A stretch of DNA of 38,603 nt, taken from Thermanaerothrix sp. (GTDB taxonomy: Bacteria; Synergistota; Synergistia; Synergistales; Synergistaceae). Within the stretch, counting starts at the first letter, position 1. Every line of letters begins with the position of its first letter. The translations under genes were made by a program, and so were the position numbers. A model generated the notes under the pieces. It was not told the origin of the DNA, made no database searches, and was given only the letters and a program-made list of their open reading frames with translations. Below, piece after piece: positions 25,875 to 34,998 of this stretch. The stretch is taken from NCBI GenBank assembly GCA_026417795.1, contig JAOACP010000020.1:1-38603 (forward strand), given 5' to 3'.

Positions 25875-26376
25875 CGCTCGTCACCTCCAAGAGGCCGCTA
25901 ACGGACATGGAGACCTTAACTTGGTCCTTGGAAGCGGCAGATACAGAAAGGGAGTCAACCCTAAGCCCCTTGGGACCTTGGCGCATATCTCCCAAAAGCA
26001 AGAGCAGGGAATCGTAGTTTCCCGTCACATCCACCTTGGCGGCCACAACGCCCTGATCCATGGATACGGGCACCACCAAGGGCTTTTCCATCTTGTTTTT
26101 GCTCATGAGAGTGTTGAGGGAGGCGTAAAAATCAACTCCATCCTTGAAACGCTTGACCATGAGGCCGCTGAGCTCCACCTCCGCCTTCTTCAGGGCTTCC
26201 ACCTTAAGGGCCCTCTGCTCGTTAACGTAATCCAGCGCAGCCTTCTGAACCTTCATCTCCGCCACCTCAGCGGCCATCTGCTTCACCCTGTACGCCATAA
26301 AAGCCTGTAGGCCTCCCAGAAAAACCACCACCAGCACAAGCCCCAGGAGAGGGGAGGATATCTTAAGGTTTTTCAT
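25864..26376 (-). CDS. pilO: Type IV pilus inner-membrane protein PilO
   Basis: The 170-residue protein has an N-terminal membrane helix (about 8-30), a coiled coil (about 32-75, VKQMAAEVAEMKVQKAALDYVNEQ region) and a C-terminal ferredoxin-like domain, the PilO layout. With PilN it forms the inner-membrane alignment complex. The ATG at 26376 has GGAGGGG eight bases upstream and overlaps pilN by 14 bases. Sequence similarity in this family is low, so the call rests on topology, size and gene order. Confidence 0.82.
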   Translation of the reverse strand: MKNLKISSPLLGLVLVVVFLGGLQAFMAYRVKQMAAEVAEMKVQKAALDYVNEQRALKVEALKKAEVELSGLMVKRFKDGVDFYASLNTLMSKNKMEKPLVVPVSMDQGVVAAKVDVTGNYDSLLLLLGDMRQGPKGLRVDSLSVSAASKDQVKVSMSVSGLLEVTSGDR

Positions 26377-26965
26377 TACTAACACCCCCTCCTTGGATCT
26401 TGCCAAGGTACTCCTTCCAACCGGACACGGTACCCTTAGTGGTTACAGCCAACCACGTTTCCTTTCCCACCTTACGTTCCTCCGTCACGGGCATTGAAAT
26501 GGAGGAGAAGACGGGCTGGCCGTTCAAAGCGGTGCTGAAGGCAACCACCTTGTTCTGATCCTTGCCGGCAGCCCCAACGGAGAAAAGCCCATCCTTTATC
26601 TCCACACCCTCAAGGAAGAAATCACTGGGGGAAGCTCCATTTATGGTGGTTAACACCTCCAGCGCAGGGGTATCTCCCAGCAGGAAAGAGATACCGTCGG
26701 ACAAGGTCTTGTTCCTCCTCTCCATGACCTGTATCTGCATGGCCAGGCGCTCCGATAAAGACTGGGCCTCTTGCATGGCCACCTCCACTTCCTCCTTCTC
26801 GGCGCCCATCTTAAGAAGCAAATATGAAGACCAACCTATGTTGCCCAAACCTATCACCACGAAAAGGGTGAGCAACAAAACGGGCACAAACGCCACGTTC
26901 ACCTCCGTGGACGTGGCCTGCACAGGCCTTACCCCCTCGGGCCTAAGATCCAACATAACCTTCAT
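26363..26965 (-). CDS. pilN: Type IV pilus inner-membrane protein PilN
   Basis: At 200 residues this protein starts with a short cytoplasmic tail (VMLDLRPEGVRP) that carries the PilM-binding type of motif (usually xINLLP), one membrane helix (about 22-50), a coiled coil to about residue 90 and a periplasmic ferredoxin-like domain. PilN links PilM in the cytoplasm to PilO. Its ATG overlaps the pilM stop as ATGA. The binding motif is divergent (LDLRP rather than INLLP). Confidence 0.85.
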   Translation of the reverse strand: MKVMLDLRPEGVRPVQATSTEVNVAFVPVLLLTLFVVIGLGNIGWSSYLLLKMGAEKEEVEVAMQEAQSLSERLAMQIQVMERRNKTLSDGISFLLGDTPALEVLTTINGASPSDFFLEGVEIKDGLFSVGAAGKDQNKVVAFSTALNGQPVFSSISMPVTEERKVGKETWLAVTTKGTVSGWKEYLGKIQGGGVSNEKP

Positions 26966-27915
26966 TCGTCATCTACCCCCCTAAGCGCAAGGCCCAAGGT
27001 GACCTCCCAACCCCACCGCTCTTCCGGGGCTCCATCAATCTCCCAAAGCTCCCAGGGATCCACCATTTCAACCGGTATCAGCGTCATGGATGAAACCGCT
27101 TCCTTAATCTCCTCCGCATAGTGCAGACCATACCCGCCTATGTATATCTTACCGATCCCAAGCCCCTTGAGCTGGGTGTTTACAAAGTTGGCGGAGGAGT
27201 ATATCTCCCGGGCAAAGGACACGAACACATCCTCTTCGGGTTGTCCATTGCCAAAACCATACGATACGTTCCTATAAAGTATTCCGCTGTCCCTATAGGA
27301 CACCACTATAAAGGAAGAATAATAGCCAGCCATGACGTATAGGTTACAACGATCGCTTGGCGGCTCGGGACCCTGCATGGCCCTGAACGCGGCCATCACG
27401 CTTGGTTCAACCGCATCCACCATAAGGCCCGTCTTGCCGCAAACTTCGATGATGGACTCAACCGGCCTCGACCTGGAAACCGCGGCCACCGCATAAGTGA
27501 CATCCCCGCCCGCATCCAGCGGGTGCTCTATTTGGGCAACGTCGAAAACCGCCTCGCCGACTGGGAAGGGGAAGTGCTTATCAAAATCCATCTTAAAAAG
27601 CTCTCTCAGCCCCCTTCCACCCTCAACCCTAGGGAGCTGTATAACCTTCACCATCACGTCCTTCGCCTGGATGCCCAACACCGCGCTTCTGAACCACCGG
27701 GCTCCGACCTCTCTCTTGATCTTGAGCATACGGTTCTCCAACATGTCGGGATCCGCCCAAAGATCCCGCTGAGAAGGGGCCGTCTCCAAGTCCACCTCCG
27801 CCTTGGCCTTGACAGACAGCCCCCCCCGCTTGGTATCCAGGGCCAGGTATTGGATCTTTTCTCCCATGACAAAGAGCCCAGCCAGCCTCTTCTTCCTTCT
27901 AACCCAAAGCCCCAC
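26962..27915 (-). CDS. pilM: Type IV pilus actin-like protein PilM
   Basis: This protein, about 317 residues, is an actin/FtsA-like cytoplasmic ATPase-fold protein that docks on the PilN tail. Recognisable are LPRVEGGRGLRELFKMDFDKHFPFP (the family's helix that selects paired regions), YAVAAVSRSRPVESIIEVCGKTGL and VDAVEPSVMAAFRAM, and IYIGGYG near the C-terminus. The usual N-terminal GLDIGS nucleotide motif is degenerate (GLFVMGEK). I chose the GTG at 27915 (GGAGGGG eight bases upstream) over the GTG at 27924, which nearly touches the ribosome site. It starts 25 bases after the pilY1-like gene. Confidence 0.85.
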   Translation of the reverse strand: MGLWVRRKKRLAGLFVMGEKIQYLALDTKRGGLSVKAKAEVDLETAPSQRDLWADPDMLENRMLKIKREVGARWFRSAVLGIQAKDVMVKVIQLPRVEGGRGLRELFKMDFDKHFPFPVGEAVFDVAQIEHPLDAGGDVTYAVAAVSRSRPVESIIEVCGKTGLMVDAVEPSVMAAFRAMQGPEPPSDRCNLYVMAGYYSSFIVVSYRDSGILYRNVSYGFGNGQPEEDVFVSFAREIYSSANFVNTQLKGLGIGKIYIGGYGLHYAEEIKEAVSSMTLIPVEMVDPWELWEIDGAPEERWGWEVTLGLALRGVDDE

Positions 27916-27939
27916 TCTATTCACCCCTCCCGCCAGCGA

Positions 27940-30900
27940 TCATCGTCTTCTCCAGTAGATCCTGTCATATTTGCCCACCTTATCCTTGTCGGCCGGAACG
28001 TTAGGTGGCAGGGATATGGTCACAAGGCCGCTATCCCACGAGGCCTTGGCATCGTTGCCAAACGCCTTTTTCAGCGCATTATCGCTGATATCCGCAAACC
28101 GCTGAACTCCCATGTAGATCTTGTTCTTATATACGGTTATGCCAGTTATCTTAAGGTTCTCCACCTCCCGATACTTAAGTCCCCCCCATCCGCTCTTCCC
28201 GGTTCGCAGCTCCACCGCGTACAACCTGCCGGTTCCTGCCACGCAGGCCCCGCTTGAAGGCGTAAAGGTGGCAAAAAGGGCGTATCCGTTCTTTATGACC
28301 GGAGGAGTCGTAGGCCTCTCCCGGTTTGCCCCAGATTCATCCAGCGGCATATACCAGCCATCGGCGGATCCAGCAGTGGATTGGTCATAGGCGTTTACAC
28401 CGTTAAGATCACCGGTCTTTGTTATGGCTCCGCTTTCCGCTCTGGCCAGGGGGAAGGAGAACATGGCCGCCCTGGTGCCGGAGGGATTATCAAGCCCCCC
28501 GTCGTCACCGGTTACCCCCGCAACCCATAAGGCCCCTCCGCTTCTGCCGATGGCAAGGCTGTGAGAAATACCCATACCCCCTGGGATAACCCCAGAAGGA
28601 ACTATACACGAAACTTCCCCCCTTGATGCGCTGCCCCTCCAAACCGCAGAGGACAGATCGCCGAAGTAGAAGAGATCTATCTCCCTGCTGCCATCCGATG
28701 GCGCCAAAGCCTTAGGAGACCCCACCACCGACTTCATGTTCTCATGGGTAAACCTACCCCGCACCTCACCTGTGAAAAGGGAAGTAAGATATACCGCCCC
28801 CTGTTTGGACATACCGGAAGGCCCCGGATAACCATTGCCCATCAACAAAACGTCTTCCCCTCCATAAGTCCCCACCACAGGGGTTGAGGTGGAGAAGAAA
28901 AGCTCCCGGTAGTCCTTCTTAGTCCCATAAGCCTGTGCGTGCGAAAGGACCTCCCTGCTCTTGGGACTCCATATCACCACTTTCGGGGAGGCGACAAAAC
29001 CGGGCATCGAGGCATCACCCTTGAAGTCGAAGACCTGATTCTCCACCGCCCAAAGGAAAGAGGGAGACCACGGGGAAGTCACGTCCATGGCATATAATCC
29101 ACACCCACCCCTTCCAAGGAGCCCCAACAACACATACCTACCCTCCCGGGTCTTCTCCACCACCAATGGACCGTCCAAAAGGTAGCGGGGAACCGAGTAG
29201 TAGGACTGCATGGGATCGGTGGTCTGAAGCCAAGCGCCCTGGAACTGTTTAAGCCCCACAAGACGGCGCCCCTCAAGCACGTTTGGAGGTGCGAAGGCCC
29301 AACGCTCAGATCCATTGGAAACATCGAAGGCATGCAACAACCCCAAATTATCCTGGGCAAAGAGAGCTATGTCCTTCCCTCCGTTAGAGTTGTACACGGT
29401 AAGCTCCACCATACCGGCGTGGTAGACGTCTCCCATCTTGTACCTCTGGCCGGCCCTCTTATGGGGATAGTTCTCATCCAAATCCTCGTCCCATTTGATC
29501 TTAAACCCGTTGGCGTCGTACTCAACGGTCCTGTCCCCCATAAGCCACCGGAGGAAAAGCTCCGCCTGGGTGGAGGCGCTTGCGCCGCTGGAAGAAAGGC
29601 CCATTTGGGAGGCCAATTGGTCTAAATAGCTGAAAGAACCGGTGTTCAACACCTTTTTAAGCCCCTCGCCGTTGACCACCGCAAAAAGGGACCGCTCCGA
29701 ATGCTCCTTAACGTTCAGCATCTCAGCGGCGCTCCACTTCCTCGTCTGGTTCCCGTCCTTATCGATCTCGTAGCACACGACATCCCCCTTCCACTGCATC
29801 GCCTTCGTGGAATTGGGCACCGAAAAGGCGGAGGAGTAAACGAAGGCCTCCCCATCCTTGCGAGGACTTACAACTGGAGCTCCACCGGAACCGGCGTTGC
29901 TGTTTATGCTCTCAAAAATACGCTTGAAGGCATCCATAAGGGCAGCCACATCGTTGGCATAAAACGGCGACGCAGAGCCGTTCTCCAACCCGTCATCTCC
30001 CACGTCCGCCATCCTCTCAAGAGTTCGCTTAAGCTGCCTACCCTTATCTGAAGTAGGGTTAGGGTTTACAAATGCCACCACAAAGACCTTAACCGGCTGA
30101 GACTTCCTATAAGCACCAGTGGCGGGATCAACCCCCCATCCCGAGTAAGATATCCTGGAGTTGTGAAGCGCCCTTACCGCCTCCACCGGATCGGTGTTGT
30201 CCCGGTTCTGTCCCCCAGCGGTCAGTATTATGGCGTAGTTGCCCTGACACCATTGCTTTATGTATGTGGGTTCACTGCTTGGACGAGAATCGTTGGTATC
30301 GTACACCCCGCTCTTCCTGGCACAGAAGAAATCACGAAGGGAGCCTTCCAGCTTTCCATAGTTAGCCCCCTCGGAGAATGCTATGGACTGGGTAAGAGGA
30401 CGCTTGCCGTCAAAACGAAGCTCCTTGTTGCTGGCATCCTCTCTACCATCAAACCACTGGATAACCTTGTCCCTCATCTGGGTGGCTACATAGGAGCCTC
30501 CGGAAAGCTGGTACATCTGGGCAGGCTGGACTATGAACATGGCCCTCTTGCTGGCCTCGTTGGTGCTGATCAAAACCCCGCGGCTCAACCGAACGCTCCT
30601 GCCGTAATAAGTCATACCACTACCACCGGTACCGGACGAGTTGGGAGAGTCATAACCAAAACGGCCGTTGGGCCAGCTGGTCTCGCGATAGGCGAAAGTC
30701 CCGTTCTTGGTGATGCCCCGATACCAATCCGCCCAAGGTAGACTGTTATCTCCCCAGCTGGAATAATCCTGCTGGACATAGGTGGCCACGCCGATGACCG
30801 CGTCTCTTACCACCTCTGGAGAACGCAAAAGACGCCACAGGACCAGTTTCATCTTAAACGCCCTGCTGTCGTTGGGAACCAGGCCATAGGATTTATTACC

Positions 30901-31401
30901 CCGCTTGTACCTCAGATAATCGTTATCCTGGGCGTAACAGTCGGGATCGTCCTCCCTGTTGTTAGATGAATCTAAATCCCTGCCCCAATATTGGTACTGC
31001 TCTCCGGTATACATCTTATACGGCTGAGATCCATCGCCATAGGTACACCAGGTCTCCGAGGACTCGTAAAAGTAATAAGGATCCCCAACCACCGGATTGT
31101 GAGGAACCGGATTAGGAAGAACGTAGTAAGGGGAGGAGCCGGACGGCCCCGAATAATTGGTGCCCGACGCAGGAACATCGTTGACGTCCCCACTGGTGGA
31201 CCACAGCATCGACGCGCTGGTATCTATGAGCAGAAACACATTAGGAGAGACCCCCTCTCCTATTCCTTTAGGGGCCTCTTTAAAGAAGGGGTTAAGGGCG
31301 ACATCGTCCGCCCCCATCAATCCTCCAGCTGATACAACCCCCAAAAGGGCCAGGGCAGCAAGGATAACCCATGGCTTGCGCAAAACTTTATTCACCATCA
31401 T
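27940..31401 (-). CDS. pilY1: PilY1-like pilus tip adhesin with VWA and beta-propeller domains
   Basis: The 1153-residue protein has a signal peptide (membrane segment about 12-27, cleavage probably near GGLMGADD), an N-terminal von Willebrand factor A domain starting with FLLIDTSASM (MIDAS DxSxS), and a C-terminal PilY1 beta-propeller (LFAQDNLGLLHAFD, LLGLLGRGGCGLYAMD, VLLMGNGYPG, IDLFYFGDLSSAVWRG). PilY1 proteins sit at the pilus tip, act in adhesion and mechanosensing and prime assembly with minor pilins. The third MIDAS position, normally TDG, reads LTAGG (see findings). The ATG at 31401 has AGGGAG eight bases upstream and overlaps the preceding pilin gene region; GTG 31410 or ATG 31407 are alternatives. 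Its place after three minor pilin genes is typical. Confidence 0.9.
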   Translation of the reverse strand: MMVNKVLRKPWVILAALALLGVVSAGGLMGADDVALNPFFKEAPKGIGEGVSPNVFLLIDTSASMLWSTSGDVNDVPASGTNYSGPSGSSPYYVLPNPVPHNPVVGDPYYFYESSETWCTYGDGSQPYKMYTGEQYQYWGRDLDSSNNREDDPDCYAQDNDYLRYKRGNKSYGLVPNDSRAFKMKLVLWRLLRSPEVVRDAVIGVATYVQQDYSSWGDNSLPWADWYRGITKNGTFAYRETSWPNGRFGYDSPNSSGTGGSGMTYYGRSVRLSRGVLISTNEASKRAMFIVQPAQMYQLSGGSYVATQMRDKVIQWFDGREDASNKELRFDGKRPLTQSIAFSEGANYGKLEGSLRDFFCARKSGVYDTNDSRPSSEPTYIKQWCQGNYAIILTAGGQNRDNTDPVEAVRALHNSRISYSGWGVDPATGAYRKSQPVKVFVVAFVNPNPTSDKGRQLKRTLERMADVGDDGLENGSASPFYANDVAALMDAFKRIFESINSNAGSGGAPVVSPRKDGEAFVYSSAFSVPNSTKAMQWKGDVVCYEIDKDGNQTRKWSAAEMLNVKEHSERSLFAVVNGEGLKKVLNTGSFSYLDQLASQMGLSSSGASASTQAELFLRWLMGDRTVEYDANGFKIKWDEDLDENYPHKRAGQRYKMGDVYHAGMVELTVYNSNGGKDIALFAQDNLGLLHAFDVSNGSERWAFAPPNVLEGRRLVGLKQFQGAWLQTTDPMQSYYSVPRYLLDGPLVVEKTREGRYVLLGLLGRGGCGLYAMDVTSPWSPSFLWAVENQVFDFKGDASMPGFVASPKVVIWSPKSREVLSHAQAYGTKKDYRELFFSTSTPVVGTYGGEDVLLMGNGYPGPSGMSKQGAVYLTSLFTGEVRGRFTHENMKSVVGSPKALAPSDGSREIDLFYFGDLSSAVWRGSASRGEVSCIVPSGVIPGGMGISHSLAIGRSGGALWVAGVTGDDGGLDNPSGTRAAMFSFPLARAESGAITKTGDLNGVNAYDQSTAGSADGWYMPLDESGANRERPTTPPVIKNGYALFATFTPSSGACVAGTGRLYAVELRTGKSGWGGLKYREVENLKITGITVYKNKIYMGVQRFADISDNALKKAFGNDAKASWDSGLVTISLPPNVPADKDKVGKYDRIYWRRR

Positions 31402-31406
31402 CTCCA

Positions 31407-32036
31407 TCACTCCCTGCCTATGATGCCTTCCTCCACGGTCATGGTCCTATCCTCCCCCAAGGCAAACCCGGACCTCTTGGCGGTGCTCCTTATGACATAG
31501 CTTGGGGGTCTGAACTTACCGGCCTCCCCAACGGAACCAACCCCACCGGAAGAGCCTGGCATGGTGGGCTCCAGGGTAACATCGGCGGTCATGGCATAAA
31601 CCAAAGCACCAAGACGAGGAGGGATACCAGCCGCATAGGACGGCACGTTAGGATAGTCAACCCTGTATATGAAGGTAGTAACTGTAGTACCATCCTGTTC
31701 GGAACGGAACACCCCTTGATCTCCGGAGGAAACCGCCACCAGATTGCCGAAGGGCACGTTTATCCCCTTGATCGTCTTGGAGGACAGCACGCCCGTTGCG
31801 GATAGATCCGCGGCGGAATCGTAGTCAGGGAACGATTTATCGGTGGTGTTAGCCAACAGCCACGCCTCAGCGGCGCTGATCCCGGACTGGGCGGATATAT
31901 AAAGCTTTTTCTGCTGCACCACGCTCTGGGTTGTGGAGAACAGGTTGTTGGCCAAGAAAAAAGCGGTTGTGACAAGCCCCAACCCAGCCAGCATTATCAC
32001 TAAGACGGTGGGCAGTGCAAATCCAGGCCTTCTCAT
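31407..32036 (-). CDS. PilX-like minor pilin
   Basis: The 209-residue protein begins with a very short class III leader, MRRPG, then FALPTVLVIMLAGLGL: prepilin peptidase would cut after Gly5. Position +5 is Thr rather than Glu, as in PilX/GspK-type minor pilins that cap the fibre. A PilX-like segment follows (AQSGISAAEAWLLA). The rest is low-similarity globular sequence. The ATG overlaps the stop of the preceding gene as ATGA and its own stop overlaps pilY1, so the minor pilins and adhesin are translated together, in keeping with their joint role in priming. Confidence 0.8.
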   Translation of the reverse strand: MRRPGFALPTVLVIMLAGLGLVTTAFFLANNLFSTTQSVVQQKKLYISAQSGISAAEAWLLANTTDKSFPDYDSAADLSATGVLSSKTIKGINVPFGNLVAVSSGDQGVFRSEQDGTTVTTFIYRVDYPNVPSYAAGIPPRLGALVYAMTADVTLEPTMPGSSGGVGSVGEAGKFRPPSYVIRSTAKRSGFALGEDRTMTVEEGIIGRE

Positions 32037-32887
32037 CGATTCCTCAACCTCCAGGAGGTCCTGACGTGCATCAGATATCCCTTGCTGTCCTCAGAAGAAA
32101 GGGTGGTACCGAACGAAGAAGGCCAGGTGGACGGCAGCCCCTTGCCAGGACCGTCCCCGCGGCTTAAGACGTGCAACGTAAGCACCCCCTGGGATAGTCC
32201 AAACCTTATATCCGCATAACCAACACCAGTTCTGGGTTGAGGAGCTCCTAACGATACATCCTCCACGTACAGCTGGCCGTCCTTCTGCTCCGCCACCAAA
32301 GCTCTGGGGTAGAACACCTCATCAAAGGGAGCCACCACCACGTCTTGGGAGTGAGGATTTAAAAGCGATACCGCCTTGCCATTGACAGAATTGATCCGCA
32401 AAGGCAGGTTTGCGGATGGGAAGACAAGCCACCCCTTCATGGTAGCGGGCGAAAGGGAATAAAGATCCGACGGCAGGCTCTCGGCAAGCTCCAGGTTGAC
32501 CACCCCGTTGGGGGGCACTGAAGCGCGATCCATGGACACTATGGTTACGCCGCTCGGAACGGCGTACAGCAACCTAAGCTTCTTCGAGGAGTCCACGACC
32601 TCCACCAGATCATTCCAGAAACCAAACTGAGAAATCCCAGGGAAGGCCTTGGAGGGCTTGTCGGCTGAAACTCCAACCGCGGCGTTCAACACCCAGTCCT
32701 GAAGGACCGCCACAGCTTCCTCCGCCCTCATCCTTGCCCTAGAAGAGAGCTCTATCCTCTCGTAATGGGATATATAAAGCCAAAACATGGCAACCGAACC
32801 CACAAGCGCTATGGCCCCCACCAGCAGGGCCATCAGGACCTCCGCGAGGGAGAAGGCCCGACTAGTTGACCTTAAGGGCCGGATCAC
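32033..32887 (-). CDS. PilW-like minor pilin
   Basis: The 284-residue protein has an N-terminal prepilin motif, RAFSLAEVLMALLVGAIALVG: cleavage would be after Ala11, leaving Phe12 as +1 and Glu16 as the +5 Glu. Ala instead of Gly at -1 is uncommon but tolerated in some prepilins. Size and position fit PilW/PilJ-type minor pilins. The start is GTG, inside the end of the preceding pilin gene (26-base overlap). The remaining sequence is not recognised in detail. Confidence 0.78.
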   Translation of the reverse strand: MIRPLRSTSRAFSLAEVLMALLVGAIALVGSVAMFWLYISHYERIELSSRARMRAEEAVAVLQDWVLNAAVGVSADKPSKAFPGISQFGFWNDLVEVVDSSKKLRLLYAVPSGVTIVSMDRASVPPNGVVNLELAESLPSDLYSLSPATMKGWLVFPSANLPLRINSVNGKAVSLLNPHSQDVVVAPFDEVFYPRALVAEQKDGQLYVEDVSLGAPQPRTGVGYADIRFGLSQGVLTLHVLSRGDGPGKGLPSTWPSSFGTTLSSEDSKGYLMHVRTSWRLRNR

Positions 32888-33203
32888 GGGGCACCACCCT
32901 CCTGAACTCCAAAGACCTGGCGCCGGAGGCTGAGTCCCAGCTTACGGTCACCACCAGAACCCTGTCCCCCGAAACATCGTAAGAGGCGCAGGAGAGGCTG
33001 TAGGGAGAAATGCTGGAAGGGGGGTTGCCCCCCCACTCCAGCGCATCCAAAGCCTCTCCCGCAAGCCACAGGGCATTCTCCTGCTGGGAGGTTCGCATGG
33101 CCATGGCGTGGGACATCATTATGGAAGCCCCCAGGACCAGCAACACCACCGCCAGAATGACCAGCGATATGAGAGCCTCCACCAAGGAGAAACCCCGTCT
33201 CAC
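32862..33203 (-). CDS. PilV/PilI-like small minor pilin
   Basis: The 113-residue protein starts MRRGFSLVEALISLVIL, with prepilin peptidase cleavage after Gly4 and Glu at +5 (Glu9). The helix runs to about residue 33 and a small C-terminal domain (ISPYSLSCASYDV, VLVVTVSW) follows. It resembles PilV/GspI-type minor pilins. The start is GTG with GGGGGTG five bases upstream, 17 bases after the pilA stop. Confidence 0.8.
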   Translation of the reverse strand: MRRGFSLVEALISLVILAVVLLVLGASIMMSHAMAMRTSQQENALWLAGEALDALEWGGNPPSSISPYSLSCASYDVSGDRVLVVTVSWDSASGARSLEFRRVVPRDPALKVN

Positions 33204-33220
33204 GTCAACACCCCCAGGGC

Positions 33221-33682
33221 TTAACGAACCTGCATGTAAATCCAGTTCTCGTTGTTATACGCGGTGGTGTTGACGGCGCTGTCAGTACCACCAAACAGAT
33301 TCTTGTCCTTAGAGGCCATGTCCTTCAGCTTTGCCTTAACGCCGTTGCCATAGCTGGTCACATTGCGGCCAATGTAGTAGTCGTTGCTAACGGCAAGCAT
33401 CTTGAACTGGGCGGTGTCAACTCCAGAGCTGCCCATGTAGGACTTAAGGTTATCCAGGTTATTGGTCCAGCTGCCATTGTCCGCATAGTACATCATGGCG
33501 GCGCTCTTCACGGTCCTAAGATCGCTTACGATACGGGTGGCCTCCGCCTTATCGGTGCCGCTGCCAGCCACAAGAAGCATCGCTCCAGCCAGTATGCCGA
33601 TGATGATGATGACGATCAGGAGCTCCACCAACGTAAAACCCTTCCGCTTCTTACCCAACAACCGCATCCACATCTGCTTCAT
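33221..33682 (-). CDS. pilA: Major type IV pilin PilA
   Basis: The 153-residue prepilin has a 15-residue basic leader ending KKRKG, followed by FTLVELLIVIIIIGILAG with Glu at +5 (Glu20): a type IVa N-terminus. The mature protein of 138 residues has the N-terminal helix and a small globular head with no cysteines, so the usual C-terminal disulfide loop is absent. The ATG has GGAGGAG six bases upstream, preceded by eight A residues: the strongest ribosome site in the pilus locus, as expected for the major subunit. It lies 27 bases after pilC. Confidence 0.92.
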   Translation of the reverse strand: MKQMWMRLLGKKRKGFTLVELLIVIIIIGILAGAMLLVAGSGTDKAEATRIVSDLRTVKSAAMMYYADNGSWTNNLDNLKSYMGSSGVDTAQFKMLAVSNDYYIGRNVTSYGNGVKAKLKDMASKDKNLFGGTDSAVNTTAYNNENWIYMQVR

Positions 33683-33709
33683 TTACATCTCCTCCTTTTT
33701 TTTAAGCCC

Positions 33710-34918
33710 CTACATGAGGCTTTGGATGGCACTTATTATGGGGAAGAATATGGACATGGCGACCACCGCCACCACTCCGCCTACGAACAGTATCAACATG
33801 GGTTCCAACGCCGAGGTAAGGGCCTTCACCTTCTCCTCCAGCTCCATGTCATACCAGTCCGCCACCTTCTCCAGCATCTCCTCCAGCTTACCGGTCTCCT
33901 CCCCTATGGCCACCATGTGGCATACCATGGGGGGGAAGAGGTTCTCTCTCTTGGCCACCACGTTAAGCGGCACACCCTTCTCCGCACCCTCCTTAAGCTT
34001 CTGAAAGGCTCCGCCCACAAAATGGTTGTTAGCGACCCCCGCTGCCATATCAAGGCACCGAAGGATCGGCACCCCAGAGGACACCAGCGTACCCAAGGTC
34101 CTAAAGCTCCTGGCCATTATCCCCTTGTAGATGACATCTCCTATCAAAGGGATACGAAGCTTAACCCGGTCCCACCTAGCCCTGAACGAGGGTATCTGCT
34201 TCAGCAACATCACCAGAACCACCAAAATCGCCAACACCAAGCCTATAAGAAGCCCGTTATCCCTGGCCCCCAGGGCAAAGGCAAAAACCAACTTCGTCAC
34301 CAGCGGCAACTCTATCCCCATCTGATTAAACACCTGAGAGAACCGCGGTATTACCACGAACACCAATATTCCCATGACCATCACGCAGATGGACAACACC
34401 ACCATGGGATAGACCAACGCCGAGGAGATCTTCTTCCGCAACGCCTCCTGTTTCTCAAGCAACGTGGCCAACCGCTGAAGGCTCAAGTCCAGGACGCCGC
34501 CCTCTTCCCCCGCCCTTATGAGGGATATCACCAAAGGAGAGAACGCCTTATCGGCGCTCATGGCGTCCGCCAAGCCACGGCCTGCCATAACACCCCTAGA
34601 TACGGTCTCAAAAGCCGAGGCCAAGGCCTTGCTGTGAACCTGTTCCTTTATGATGTTAAGAGCCCCCGCCACGGTTATGCCGGCAGATATCATGGTGGAA
34701 AGCTGCCTGAAGGCCACCGCAAGATCCTTCAGCTTCACCTTGGGCTGGAGCAGCGCAAGGCCTCCAAATAGCTTGCGCTCCCCCTCAGGGACTTCCTTCA
34801 ACTCCAAGGGCACCCAGCCCCTGCCCTTCATGAGGGAAAGGGCGGCCTCTCTGGATCCCGCCTCCAAGACCCCCGACAAATCCCCCTCGGCGCTCCTAGC
34901 TCGGTACTCGAACTTCAA
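33710..34918 (-). CDS. pilC: Type IV pilus inner-membrane platform protein PilC
   Basis: The 402-residue protein has the two T2SSF domains of PilC/GspF (about 68-190 and 270-392), with FRQLSTMISAGI, LIRAGEEGGVLDLSL, the repeat FRTLGTLVSSGVPIL and AIGEETGKLEEML, and three membrane helices (about 168-190, 222-240, 372-395). It couples the PilB and PilT motors to pilin assembly. The start is TTG; a strong promoter lies 40-70 bases upstream, between pilT and pilC, so pilC, pilA and the following genes can be transcribed apart from the motor genes. Confidence 0.93.
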   Translation of the reverse strand: MKFEYRARSAEGDLSGVLEAGSREAALSLMKGRGWVPLELKEVPEGERKLFGGLALLQPKVKLKDLAVAFRQLSTMISAGITVAGALNIIKEQVHSKALASAFETVSRGVMAGRGLADAMSADKAFSPLVISLIRAGEEGGVLDLSLQRLATLLEKQEALRKKISSALVYPMVVLSICVMVMGILVFVVIPRFSQVFNQMGIELPLVTKLVFAFALGARDNGLLIGLVLAILVVLVMLLKQIPSFRARWDRVKLRIPLIGDVIYKGIMARSFRTLGTLVSSGVPILRCLDMAAGVANNHFVGGAFQKLKEGAEKGVPLNVVAKRENLFPPMVCHMVAIGEETGKLEEMLEKVADWYDMELEEKVKALTSALEPMLILFVGGVVAVVAMSIFFPIISAIQSLM

Positions 34919-34957
34919 GTCCTGTGCCCCCCGCCTAGTCCGGCTATGATTAGCCTT

Positions 34958-34986
34958 ATTTTAACAACCCAGAAAACAAAAGTCAA
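34958..34986 (-). promoter_or_regulatory. Strong sigma-70-type promoter before pilC
   Basis: TTGACT (34986-34981) and TAAAAT (34963-34958) are each five of six consensus matches with the ideal 17-base spacer. They lie in the 80-base gap between pilT and pilC. This is the best promoter in the window and would drive pilC, pilA and the genes after them. Confidence 0.75.
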
Positions 34987-34998
34987 GGAATCAATTTT

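Noticed and set aside
33722-34771. A 349-codon plus-strand frame opposite pilC, rich in His, Gln and Tyr.
   Set aside because: Composition is typical of an antisense shadow; pilC is unmistakable on the other strand.
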